A stretch of 10,841 bases of DNA from RGIG8767 sp045531685 (GTDB lineage: Bacteria > Bacillota > Clostridia > Lachnospirales > Lachnospiraceae): contig JAZSEL010000169.1 of NCBI GenBank assembly GCA_045531685.1, forward strand, positions 1-10,841, given 5' to 3'. A model generated the notes under the pieces. That model was not told the DNA's origin. It saw nothing but the letters and a program-made list of their open reading frames with translations, and ran no database searches. The translations under genes were made by a program, and so were the position numbers. Below, piece after piece: positions 1 through 6,561 of this stretch (its first letter is position 1; every line of letters begins with the position of its first letter).

Positions 1-43
1 TGGCTACGATCCGACTTATGATATTTATTTTGCTGTAAAACTG

Positions 44-52
44 TGCTATTAT
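44..52 (+). promoter_or_regulatory. Possible extended -10 promoter element
   Basis: TG at 44-45, one base, then TATTAT at 47-52 gives an extended -10 pattern (TGnTATTAT). No good -35 box lies 16-18 bases upstream; TTTATT at 24-29 is the nearest and is weak. If real, it would start a transcript near position 59 that runs through the tandem repeat and tRNA-like element to the terminator at 281-309, about 250 nt long. No open reading frame with a plausible start fills this stretch. This is a weak call from pattern alone in AT-rich DNA. Confidence 0.25.
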
Positions 53-144
53 ATATGTGTGACATAAGTAAATTTATGTTGAGGAATATATAAGTTTCTG
101 GTCGGGAAAAAGTAATTTTTGTGTCGGAAATGCGTGTTTTGGAG

Positions 145-168
145 TTGATAGGTCAATTGATAGGTCAA
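145..168. repeat. Perfect 12-bp tandem duplication
   Basis: The unit TTGATAGGTCAA occurs at 145-156 and again at 157-168 with no gap. A third, partial copy (TTGATA) follows at 170-175. It lies about 35 bases upstream of the tRNA-like element. Each copy begins with a -35-like hexamer, so it could be a promoter or operator duplication, but no well-spaced -10 box is obvious. It may equally be replication slippage. Confidence 0.8.
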
Positions 169-203
169 TTTGATAATCATAGGTTTGCAGAATCCTTTAT
201 TTT

Positions 204-276
204 AGGGGACAAACGGCTTTCGACTAACGGACTCTGACTCCGTCATTTCAAGGTACGAATCCTTGTAGCCCTGCTA
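204..276 (+). tRNA. tRNA-Gln(CUG)-like element, probably a pseudo-tRNA or a chimera
   Basis: The 3' two thirds fold as a tRNA. There is a perfect 5-bp anticodon stem (227-231 with 239-243), a 7-base loop 232-238 with U33 and anticodon CTG (234-236), a 5-base variable loop, and a perfect 5-bp T stem (249-253 with 261-265) around loop TACGAAT. The base after the acceptor strand is G273, followed by CTA rather than CCA. The rest is abnormal: only four acceptor pairs form (AGGG 204-207 with CCCT 269-272), the next three positions mismatch, and the 16 bases between acceptor and anticodon stem form no D stem. That 5' part (205-224) resembles the start of bacterial tmRNA, which also lacks a D stem. 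An intrinsic terminator follows directly. As a decoding tRNA it is probably non-functional; it may be a decayed gene, a recombination chimera or an unusual small RNA. Confidence 0.45.
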
Positions 277-280
277 ATAG

Positions 281-309
281 ACCTCATCAGTGAAAGCTGA
301 TGGGGTTTT
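281..309 (+). terminator. Intrinsic terminator after the tRNA-like element
   Basis: ACCTCATCAG at 281-290 pairs with CTGATGGGGT at 297-306 (10 bp, one G-T pair) around the loop TGAAAG. A run of T overlaps and follows the 3' arm (305-310). It ends transcription coming through the tRNA-like element and insulates the promoter of the gene at 390. Confidence 0.88.
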
Positions 310-318
310 TGTGCTTTG

Positions 319-347
319 TTGTAAAAGTTTTTGCGAGATAGTATAAT
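319..347 (+). promoter_or_regulatory. Sigma-A-type promoter of the EAL sensor gene
   Basis: TTGTAA at 319-324 and a consensus TATAAT at 342-347 are separated by exactly 17 bases. The predicted transcript would start near 354. A strong ribosome binding site, AGGGGGG (376-382), lies 7 bases before the ATG at 390. The promoter begins just after the upstream terminator, so the sensor gene probably has its own transcription unit. Confidence 0.75.
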
Positions 348-389
348 ATATTTTATCTAAAGAAAAAGATAGCATAGGGGGGCAATAGC

Positions 390-3299
390 ATGAAAGACAT
401 AGCTGAGAAAACATGTTTTAGAATGATTGAAAAGTTTTTGATATTGATGTTTATGTTTTTCGTTATTTTCCTTTCTGTGGTTGACAATGTGCATGCAGCA
501 GAAAGAAGAAGTGTCCGTGTGGCTTTTTTCCCTATGGATGGCTATCATATTGTAGAGAAAGATGGCTCCTATGGAGGTATGGATGTAGAATATTTAGAAG
601 AGATTTCCAATTATACTGCGTGGGACATTGAATATGTAGAATGCGACAGTTGGTCTGATGCATTAGAGAAATTGTCTAATAAAGAGGTGGATCTTGTAGG
701 ATCAGCACAGTATTCCGAAGAAAGGGCAGAGATTTACAGTTATGCAGACCTTTCCAGCGGTTATACTTTTGGGGTAATTGCAGCTAATCAGAATTCAGAT
801 ACGGCTTATGAAGATTTCGTTGCTATGAAGGATTTTAGCTTTGGCATGGTAAAAGACTATGTTAGAAAAGCAGAATTTATGGAATACCTTTATTATAATG
901 GGATTAAAGGACCAAAGATTATTGAATATGAAACAACAGCAGATATGCATACAGCCTTGGATGCAGGTGAAATAGATGCATTTGTACATACATTTACAGA
1001 GGTAAAAGAAGGTCAGAGACTTTTGGGACGTTTTGCACCAAGACCTTTTTATTATATTACATATCAGGGAAACGATGAATTACTGCGTGAATTAAATACA
1101 GCCATTGTAGATGTAAAGATGAATTGGCCTGAATTAGAAGCGGAGCTGATGAATCAGTTTTATTATGACAAATTTGATAAGGCAACTCTCCTTACCACAG
1201 AGGAAAAACAGTTCTTAGATGAGAAAAAAGCAATCAGAGTAGGTTATTTGGATAATAATTATCCTTTTTCCTATGTAGAAGAAGGTGAATTTAAAGGACT
1301 TACCAAAGAGATGTTGGAAAGCGGATTAAGTATTACAGGGCTTAAACTGGAATATGTTCTGATGAAGGACAGGCAGGAGGCTATTAAAGCACTTGCAAAT
1401 GACGAAATTGATATTTTGGCTTATTCCACAGAACAAGAGGATGTTTTAAGAGAACATGGCGTGAAATCTATTTGCGATTATGCACAGGTACCGCTTGTAT
1501 TGGTTATGAATAGAGGGGCAAAGAGAGAAAATATTCAAACGCTTGCAACGGTAAGCTTTTTGCAGGAAAAAGCAGGTAGTGTATCCGATACAGAAGGAAT
1601 GCAGATTATTAGTTTTGAGAATCAGCAGGAATGTATTGATGCGCTGGATAATCAGAAAGTAGATGCTGTACTTTGTAATGGATATTTTGTTGAGAATCTG
1701 ATGCGTACGGACTTGCGGTATAATGATTTGCAAATCAAGAGCGTTTTGAATACAGAGTATTCGATTTCTATTGCCATAGCCGGTGAACAGACACAGCTTT
1801 CTTCCATTTTGGAAAAGACAATTATAAATATTGATTTTAAGATGATTAATGAATATATGTTGAAAGAAACAACATATCCATTAGTTATAATCGTGGATTT
1901 TATCCAAGATAACAGTGTTGTGATTATTGGTATTCTGATCATTATCATGACGGTTATTGTATTGGTTATTTTACAAAAACTTGCTGATAATAAAAAGATT
2001 CAAAAGTTAATGTATAAAGATACCCGGATGAATATTTGGAATCTAAACTATTTTACTTATTGGGGAGAGAGCAAACTACTTCCGGAAAGGAAGAATAAGT
2101 ATGCCATTGTTTATCTTAACTTGTTGAATTTCCGTCGATATAATATTATTTATGGATGGAATACAGGAGAAAAGCTATTAAATAGTTTGGTTAAAAACAT
2201 TTGTGCTTCCATAAACGAAGACAAAGAAATATGTGCCAGAAGTCAGGGAGACCGATTTGCACTTTTGTTAAATTATAGCGATGAGGAAGAGTTTTATGAA
2301 CGTATTAATGAATTGAAAAATACGTTGGAACAGGCTATTAATGAGACAAATAGAGATAATCTGAATATTCAGGTAGGTGTTTATTTGATTCCGGATAAAG
2401 AAATTGATATCCGGAAAGGAATCAATTGTGCAAATCAGGCATTAGAATTTGCAGATAGCAGAGTGGGGAATAATATCAAGATATATGATGAATCTTTGCA
2501 GGAAATGTTAAAAGAAAAGCATGACCGGGAGAAACTGTTAAAGAGTGCGGATATTAATCGGGATTTTGTGGCATTCTACCAGCCAAAGGTTGATGTACGT
2601 GATGGAAAGATTGTCGGAGCAGAGGCATTGGTACGATTTAAGGATCCAAGCGATAGTGGCAAAATTAAAGCACCGTTTTTCTTTGTACCATATTACGAAC
2701 AAACCGGTAGAATTACGGAGATAGATATGTTTGTCTGTGAAGCAGTCTGTAAGCTGCTTCGTAGAAGAATGGATGCGGGACTTCCGGTGGTGACAGTGTC
2801 TTGTAATTTTTCACGTATGCACTTTGTGACACCGGGATTTGCAGATAGATTCGAAGCGGTATTAGAAAAGTATAATATTTCCAAAGATTTAATTGAAGTT
2901 GAAGTAACAGAAACTCTTGTTATGGAGGAAATGGACCAGCAGAGAGCAAAAGAAACCTTCGAGGAGTTAAAGAATCGGAATATACACCTTTCTATTGATG
3001 ATTTTGGAGCCGGTTACTCATCATTGGGAATTTTTGAACATATTCCTGCATCTGTTGTAAAAATGGATCGTTCCTTTTTCTTAAACAAAGAGAATCCGGA
3101 ACGACAGGTGAAGATTATGAGAGGCATTGTTAAACTTTCGGAAGATTTGGATGCTAAAATTGTCTGTGAGGGTGTAGAAACACAGAAGGACGTAAATCTT
3201 ATGAAAGAAATAGGAGCTTTCGTAGCGCAGGGGTATTTTTATTCAAAGCCGGTTCCAGAAGAAGAATTTGAAGAATTATTAAATATAGGGCATATGTAG
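390..3299 (+). CDS. Membrane c-di-GMP phosphodiesterase with two solute-binding sensor domains, degenerate GGDEF and EAL
   Basis: This 969-residue protein probably degrades the second messenger c-di-GMP in response to an extracellular ligand. A hydrophobic signal segment spans about residues 12-37. Two tandem SBP_bac_3-like (amino-acid-binding type) domains follow at about 40-265 and 280-505, then one membrane helix at about 509-530. A GGDEF domain follows in which the signature is replaced by S618-Q-G-D-R-F623, with no RxxD I-site before it, so cyclase activity is unlikely. The EAL domain (about 720-965) keeps the catalytic set: E745 (EALVRF), N806, E841, D870-D871 (DDFGAGYSS), K891, E927/E930 (EGVE) and Q947. 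The start is fixed by AGGGGGG 7 bases upstream; an internal ATG at residue 12 lacks such a site. The domain series is clear; the ligand is unknown, though polar amino acids or related small molecules are usual for this fold. The degenerate GGDEF may bind GTP and regulate the EAL domain, as in some other hybrid proteins. Confidence 0.93.
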   Translation: MKDIAEKTCFRMIEKFLILMFMFFVIFLSVVDNVHAAERRSVRVAFFPMDGYHIVEKDGSYGGMDVEYLEEISNYTAWDIEYVECDSWSDALEKLSNKEVDLVGSAQYSEERAEIYSYADLSSGYTFGVIAANQNSDTAYEDFVAMKDFSFGMVKDYVRKAEFMEYLYYNGIKGPKIIEYETTADMHTALDAGEIDAFVHTFTEVKEGQRLLGRFAPRPFYYITYQGNDELLRELNTAIVDVKMNWPELEAELMNQFYYDKFDKATLLTTEEKQFLDEKKAIRVGYLDNNYPFSYVEEGEFKGLTKEMLESGLSITGLKLEYVLMKDRQEAIKALANDEIDILAYSTEQEDVLREHGVKSICDYAQVPLVLVMNRGAKRENIQTLATVSFLQEKAGSVSDTEGMQIISFENQQECIDALDNQKVDAVLCNGYFVENLMRTDLRYNDLQIKSVLNTEYSISIAIAGEQTQLSSILEKTIINIDFKMINEYMLKETTYPLVIIVDFIQDNSVVIIGILIIIMTVIVLVILQKLADNKKIQKLMYKDTRMNIWNLNYFTYWGESKLLPERKNKYAIVYLNLLNFRRYNIIYGWNTGEKLLNSLVKNICASINEDKEICARSQGDRFALLLNYSDEEEFYERINELKNTLEQAINETNRDNLNIQVGVYLIPDKEIDIRKGINCANQALEFADSRVGNNIKIYDESLQEMLKEKHDREKLLKSADINRDFVAFYQPKVDVRDGKIVGAEALVRFKDPSDSGKIKAPFFFVPYYEQTGRITEIDMFVCEAVCKLLRRRMDAGLPVVTVSCNFSRMHFVTPGFADRFEAVLEKYNISKDLIEVEVTETLVMEEMDQQRAKETFEELKNRNIHLSIDDFGAGYSSLGIFEHIPASVVKMDRSFFLNKENPERQVKIMRGIVKLSEDLDAKIVCEGVETQKDVNLMKEIGAFVAQGYFYSKPVPEEEFEELLNIGHM

Positions 3300-3344
3300 A
3301 TGAAATGGTGAAACCTCTACTCTGCTTTTGGCGAAAGGAATTAT

Positions 3345-4064
3345 ATGTATACATACAAAACTCGTGTGGGTTTTAGCCAGGTAGATACGGACAGATTGTT
3401 AAAAATAGAGGCTCTGACAGCCTTGTTTCAAGATGTGACTTGTTTCCAGGGAGAGGATATCGGTAATGGTTTTGCTTTACTGGAACCAAGAAATCAGGCA
3501 TGGATTCTCAATGGCTGGCAGATAGAAGTAAAGAGATTTCCTAAGTTTGATGAAAAGATTATCGTCGGCACATTTCCAACCAGCTTTAAAGGATTTATTG
3601 GTAATCGTAATTTTGTAATAAAAGATGAGAAGGAAAATGTCATTGTGATGGCCAACTCTATATGGACTTTTATGGATATGGCAAAGATGCGTCCTACAAA
3701 GGTGGACGAAGAATTTATCAGCAAATATACATTGGAAGAACCGTTGCCAATGGATTATTCTGCACGCAAGATTCTTCTTCCCAAGACGGAAGATTGGGCT
3801 GTGTCCGAAAGAGAAGCCATTAAGGTGTGCGAGTATCATTTGGACAGTAACATGCATGTGAATAACGGACAGTATGTGCAGATTGCTTGTGCATATCTTC
3901 CGAAAGGAGTTCGTCATAACCGCTTGCGTGTGGAATACCGTAACCAGGCAAGACTGGGAGATGTGGTGATTCCGATTGTATATGAAAAGGAGAATGCCTG
4001 CATTGTGGCTTTGTGTGATACAGAGAAAAAACCCTATGCGGTTGTAGAGGCAAGAGTGGAATAA
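3345..4064 (+). CDS. Acyl-ACP thioesterase (FatA/FatB family)
   Basis: The 239-residue soluble protein matches the acyl-ACP thioesterase family (double hotdog fold), which hydrolyses fatty acyl-ACP and releases free fatty acids in the cytoplasm. The N-terminal hotdog half begins YKTRVGFSQVDTDRLLKI and includes a W-x-L-x-x-W-like segment (AWILNGWQIEV). The second half carries the catalytic signature D167-S-N169-M-H171-V-N-N, the family's DxNxHVNN motif, followed by Y and a C-terminal RxEYRxQ-like strand. Length is typical of bacterial members, shorter than plant FatA/FatB. AAAGGA (3334-3339) lies 5 bases before the ATG. It is 45 bases behind the EAL sensor gene with no terminator in between, so read-through is possible. 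Substrate chain length cannot be read from the sequence. Confidence 0.9.
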   Translation: MYTYKTRVGFSQVDTDRLLKIEALTALFQDVTCFQGEDIGNGFALLEPRNQAWILNGWQIEVKRFPKFDEKIIVGTFPTSFKGFIGNRNFVIKDEKENVIVMANSIWTFMDMAKMRPTKVDEEFISKYTLEEPLPMDYSARKILLPKTEDWAVSEREAIKVCEYHLDSNMHVNNGQYVQIACAYLPKGVRHNRLRVEYRNQARLGDVVIPIVYEKENACIVALCDTEKKPYAVVEARVE

Positions 4065-4070
4065 AGCGGC

Positions 4071-4094
4071 TGTGTGAGTGACATAACTCGCACA
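4071..4094. repeat. Short inverted repeat between thioesterase and cvfB genes
   Basis: TGTGTGAGT (4071-4079) pairs with ACTCGCACA (4086-4094), 9 bp with one G-T pair and a 6-base loop. It begins 6 bases after the thioesterase stop codon. There is no U-tract behind it, so it is a poor intrinsic terminator; it could stabilise the 3' end of the upstream mRNA. Confidence 0.45.
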
Positions 4095-4156
4095 TAAGAA
4101 GCTGCATTTATGAAATAGTAACTATAGAACGGACAAACAAGAAAGTGAGAAAAGAA

Positions 4157-4996
4157 ATGTTAAGATTAGGTGAAAAGCAGACTCTGGAAGTGGTAAAAAA
4201 AGTAGAATTTGGTGTATATCTTGCAGAGAACAAAGAGATTGCCGCAGAGGAAAAGGTGCTCCTTCCCATTAAGCAGGTACCGCAGGGTACTTCCGTGGGA
4301 GATAAGGTAGAGGTATTCATTTATAAAGATTCTAAGGACCGTTTCATTGCCACAACCAATGAACCATTGCTGACAAAAGGTCAGACAGCGGTATTAAAGG
4401 TAGTTCAGGTTAACCGTGTGGGTGCATTTTTATACTGGGGGTTAGAGAAGGATTTATTCCTTCCGTACAAAGAGCAGACCAAGCCGGTAAAGGTTGGGGA
4501 TGAGTGCGTTGTGGCTCTATATACAGATAAGAGCGGACGCCTTTGCGCAACTATGAAGGTGTATCCATATTTACGTATGGACAGTCCTTACCAGAAGAAC
4601 GATAAGGTAACCGGTATGGTATATGAGATTAGCGAGAATTTCGGTGCATTTGTGGCAGTGGATAACTGTTTCAGCGCTCTGATTGCCAAAAAAGAAATGA
4701 CAACACAGCTCCATGTAGGTGATGTGGTAAATGCACGTGTTGCCAGCATCAAAAAAGAAGGAAAGCTGGATTTAAGTCTTCGTGAAAAGGCATACATCCA
4801 GATGAATATTGATGCGGATAAAGTCGCAGAGAAAATGCAGGCAAACGGTGGTATTTTACCTTTTACGGACAAAGCGTCTCCGGAGCTCATTAAAGAGCAG
4901 ATGGATATGAGCAAGAACGAATTCAAAAGAGCAGTGGGCAATCTGTTAAAGGCCGGCAAAATTGAGATTGGAGAAAACGAGATTCGATGGAAATAA
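4157..4996 (+). CDS. cvfB: CvfB-type S1 RNA-binding protein
   Basis: This protein of about 279 residues belongs to the CvfB/YitL family of RNA-binding proteins with S1-like OB folds and a C-terminal winged helix. The first S1-like part holds the family-typical GVYLAE and VLLPIKQVP segments. A second covers about residues 64-135, a third (DKVTGMVYEISENFGAFVAV, about 149-210) is the most S1-like, and the winged helix lies at about 220-279. In Staphylococcus aureus CvfB affects virulence regulators; the molecular role elsewhere is poorly known. A GTG at 4145 would add four residues (MRKE), but family members usually start close to RLGEKQTLEVV, so ATG 4157 was chosen. Both starts have weak ribosome binding sites. 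The 3' end overlaps the protease gene by 10 bases. Confidence 0.87.
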   Translation: MLRLGEKQTLEVVKKVEFGVYLAENKEIAAEEKVLLPIKQVPQGTSVGDKVEVFIYKDSKDRFIATTNEPLLTKGQTAVLKVVQVNRVGAFLYWGLEKDLFLPYKEQTKPVKVGDECVVALYTDKSGRLCATMKVYPYLRMDSPYQKNDKVTGMVYEISENFGAFVAVDNCFSALIAKKEMTTQLHVGDVVNARVASIKKEGKLDLSLREKAYIQMNIDADKVAEKMQANGGILPFTDKASPELIKEQMDMSKNEFKRAVGNLLKAGKIEIGENEIRWK

Positions 4997-5979
4997 AGAA
5001 GATAAACAAGCTGATGCTTGGAATATTTGTGCTTCACGTAACAATTGTTGCATTGGCTACAAAGTTTCCGGAAGCGTTTGAATTAAATGTTATTTTGGAC
5101 CTTTCTCTGGGTGAGTTGATACTGTTTGTGCCGACCCTGATGTATTTGGTGTTTTGGGTGTTGGGAGCTAAGAATCGCAGACAGGCAATTGGCATAGCCG
5201 AAGGGGAAGAAACAGTAGTAACGAATGAAACGTTATGGAACCGTTTGTATTTTAATAAAGTAAAACCGAGTACACTGAGTTATGTATTATTATTTACCTG
5301 GCTCAGCATGCCGTTAACTACATTGCTTAATGCCATAAGCATGCTGTTTGTGGAAAATACGGTAGTATCCTTATCAGAATATATGTTAGAGATTCCGTTT
5401 CCGATTATGCTTTGCTTAATGGCGGTTACACCGGCCTTCTGTGAAGAAGTGGTATTCCGTGGTGTGGTTTACGGCGGATACCGTAGAGGTGGCAATAAGT
5501 TCTGGGCAGTTATTTTGTCCGGTTTCTTATTTGGCGTTATGCACGGCAATCTGAATCAGGCATTATATGCCTTTGCAATCGGAGTTCTGTTAGCACTCCT
5601 GTTTGAAGCAACGGGCAGCATCTTTACAACCATGCTGTTCCATTTTATTTACAATGCACAGTCCTGCTGCATGATGTATCTGGCAGATGCCATGATGCCG
5701 GGATATTTTTCCGAAGCAGCGGTGGCAGTGGCTACCGACACAGAACAGTTGTATATGATGATTGCTGTGTATCTGGTTATTGCCGCAGTATTCACACCGC
5801 TTGCAATCTGTGTATTATACAAAATATCCAAGAATGAAAACCGTGTACCGCAGTTACGGGAAACCTTACCGAGACACCAAGGGGGTAAAGCAAAAATCGC
5901 TACCGCATCCTTCTGGCTGGCAACCATCGTTGCCGTCGGCTACATTATCTATGATATGATAGCGGCAAGTTTATACTAA
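4987..5979 (+). CDS. CPBP family intramembrane metalloprotease (CAAX/Abi type)
   Basis: This 330-residue polytopic membrane protein has the CPBP/Abi (PF02517, Rce1-like) core. The three family motifs are present: E153-E154-V-V-F-R158 (EExxxR), F-G-V-M-H186 (FxxxH) and H219-F-I-Y-N223 (HxxxN). The two glutamates and the histidines are the expected catalytic or metal-binding residues. There are two N-terminal hydrophobic segments (about 8-25 and 37-58), several helices in the core, and one or two C-terminal helices. Bacterial members act as membrane proteases or in peptide or bacteriocin self-immunity; the substrate here is unknown. The ATG lies inside the end of cvfB in another frame, with GGAG at 4970-4973 (13 bases away), so translation is probably coupled to cvfB. 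A lone housekeeping role is more likely than bacteriocin immunity, since no bacteriocin gene is nearby. Confidence 0.88.
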   Translation: MEIKKINKLMLGIFVLHVTIVALATKFPEAFELNVILDLSLGELILFVPTLMYLVFWVLGAKNRRQAIGIAEGEETVVTNETLWNRLYFNKVKPSTLSYVLLFTWLSMPLTTLLNAISMLFVENTVVSLSEYMLEIPFPIMLCLMAVTPAFCEEVVFRGVVYGGYRRGGNKFWAVILSGFLFGVMHGNLNQALYAFAIGVLLALLFEATGSIFTTMLFHFIYNAQSCCMMYLADAMMPGYFSEAAVAVATDTEQLYMMIAVYLVIAAVFTPLAICVLYKISKNENRVPQLRETLPRHQGGKAKIATASFWLATIVAVGYIIYDMIAASLY

Positions 5980-5989
5980 ATATAACGCA

Positions 5990-6119
5990 TGAGGGGCTGT
6001 CACAGAAAACTAAGGCGTTGACAGTTTCATAGGACAAATCCGTGAGCCTTAGGCCACGTCAGCCACGGATTTGTCCTATGGAACCGTCAACAGTCTCAGA
6101 CTTCTGTAACAGCCCCTCA
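5990..6119. mobile_element. 130-bp near-perfect palindrome, MITE-like, between convergent genes
   Basis: The outer arms 5990-6007 and 6102-6119 are inverted repeats of 18 bp with one mismatch, beginning TGAGGGGCTGT. The inner arms 6017-6044 and 6064-6091 match over 28 bp with one mismatch and one G-T pair. The 9-10 bases linking outer and inner arms are also partly complementary, so almost the whole element folds into one long hairpin with a 19-base tip. Ends of the GGGGCTGT type are seen on insertion sequences and their non-autonomous derivatives, and no coding sequence is inside. No convincing target duplication is seen beyond a CA on both sides (5988-5989 and 6120-6121). It starts 10 bases after the protease stop and ends 18 bases before the stop of the minus-strand yjfB gene, so its transcript may also act as a two-way terminator or mRNA stabiliser, though no T-run follows either arm. 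Confidence 0.72.
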
Positions 6120-6137
6120 CACTTTGTTAGGCAATAG

Positions 6138-6329
6138 CTACACTAACATATCAAAGTTAGAGCCGACAGCCGGATTTACACTACGCTCCATAGCGGCAGC
6201 ATCCATCATTTTGATAATACCCTGTCCTGCTACTTCGCTGGATTCCATTGCTTTGTCTAAGACAGCAACTCCAACCTTTGATAAGGATTTAGTCTGTGCC
6301 AATGCCATAGAAATAGAAGCTATATCCAT
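6138..6329 (-). CDS. yjfB: YjfB family putative motility protein
   Basis: The 63-residue protein starts MDIASISMALAQ and ends in a segment with VNPAVGSNFDMLV. This fits the small YjfB family (PF14070, putative motility protein): MDIAxLSMxxSQ at the start, a KVGVAVLDKAMESSE-like helix, then an SVNPxxGxxxDxxV tail. The function is not established; Bacillus members are linked to motility by co-regulation. The start at 6329 is set by a near-perfect AAGGAGGG 7 bases upstream on the minus strand. A longer reading from ATG 6350 would place that ribosome binding site inside the gene and is rejected. It is a single gene on the opposite strand to everything else here, with its own promoter, and its product suggests a flagellated host. 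Confidence 0.82.
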   Translation of the reverse strand: MDIASISMALAQTKSLSKVGVAVLDKAMESSEVAGQGIIKMMDAAAMERSVNPAVGSNFDMLV

Positions 6330-6336
6330 AAGCACG

Positions 6337-6344
6337 CCCTCCTT
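6337..6344 (-). promoter_or_regulatory. Ribosome binding site that fixes the yjfB start
   Basis: On the minus strand this reads AAGGAGGG and ends 7 bases before the ATG at 6329. It is the strongest Shine-Dalgarno in the window and decides between the two possible starts of the small protein. Confidence 0.85.
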
Positions 6345-6352
6345 ACACATAT

Positions 6353-6381
6353 ATTATCGTATAAAAATTTCTTTTTGTATA
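6353..6381 (-). promoter_or_regulatory. Putative promoter of yjfB
   Basis: Read on the minus strand, TATACA (6381-6376) and GATAAT (6358-6353) are 17 bases apart, a fair sigma-A-type match (4/6 and 5/6). The -10 area reads ACGATAAT, which also resembles the -10 of the flagellar sigma factor SigD (CCGATAA-like), but no TAAA box at the right spacing is clear. The leader to the ATG would be short, about 20 bases. Confidence 0.5.
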
Positions 6382-6471
6382 GGTTGCCTAAAACAAAAAA
6401 TGCCGAAAAAGGACAAAAAAATGAAAAAATACACAAAAAAATTGTGGATTCCTATAGATTTTTTTGGTATT

Positions 6472-6533
6472 TACTATTAAGATAGTAGGAGGTATTGAAA
6501 AAAACTTCAAAATCGGGTGAAAAAATATTGTAA
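6472..6533 (+). other. Leader with hairpin, orphan Shine-Dalgarno and possible 12-codon ORF
   Basis: TACTAT (6472-6477) and ATAGTA (6482-6487) form a small 6-bp hairpin whose 3' arm runs into AGGAGG (6487-6492). No ATG follows at a usual distance. The only start nearby is TTG at 6495, just 2 bases away, which opens a 12-codon frame (LKKTSKSGEKIL) ending at TAA 6531-6533. The hairpin would partly hide the Shine-Dalgarno. The true start of the regulator is 85 bases further on with its own binding site. This may be a leader peptide or chance; the rest of 6382-6471 is A-rich with only a weak promoter candidate (TACACA 6430-6435, TATAGA 6453-6458). Confidence 0.3.
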
Positions 6534-6561
6534 AAAAGATACAAAAACGAGAAGGGAATCC

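Noticed and set aside
2..67. Open frame at the window start (GYDPTYDIYFAV...) as the tail of an upstream gene
   Set aside because: Only 21 codons, unlike any family I know, and it overlaps the possible promoter; too little to support.
281..309. Riboswitch or T-box upstream of the EAL sensor gene
   Set aside because: There is no T-box sequence or known riboswitch core, and a full promoter (319-347) lies after the terminator, so the terminator does not attenuate this gene.
3477..3917. 146-codon minus-strand frame inside the thioesterase gene
   Set aside because: It lies fully opposite a gene with clear catalytic motifs and resembles no protein family I know; it is a shadow frame.
4588..5037. 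149-codon minus-strand frame across the cvfB end and protease start
   Set aside because: It is antisense to two well-supported genes, with serine- and leucine-rich shadow composition.
5990..6119. CRISPR repeat or ordinary intrinsic terminator
   Set aside because: There are no spaced direct repeats, and the structure is much longer than a terminator and lacks a T-run after either arm.
6330..6350. Longer yjfB start at ATG 6350
   Set aside because: The AAGGAGGG ribosome binding site would lie inside the coding region; the family starts at MDIA.
6124..6480. 118-codon + strand frame opposite yjfB
   Set aside because: It is the antisense of the yjfB gene and its promoter, has no ribosome binding site, and encodes a low-complexity lysine-rich tail.
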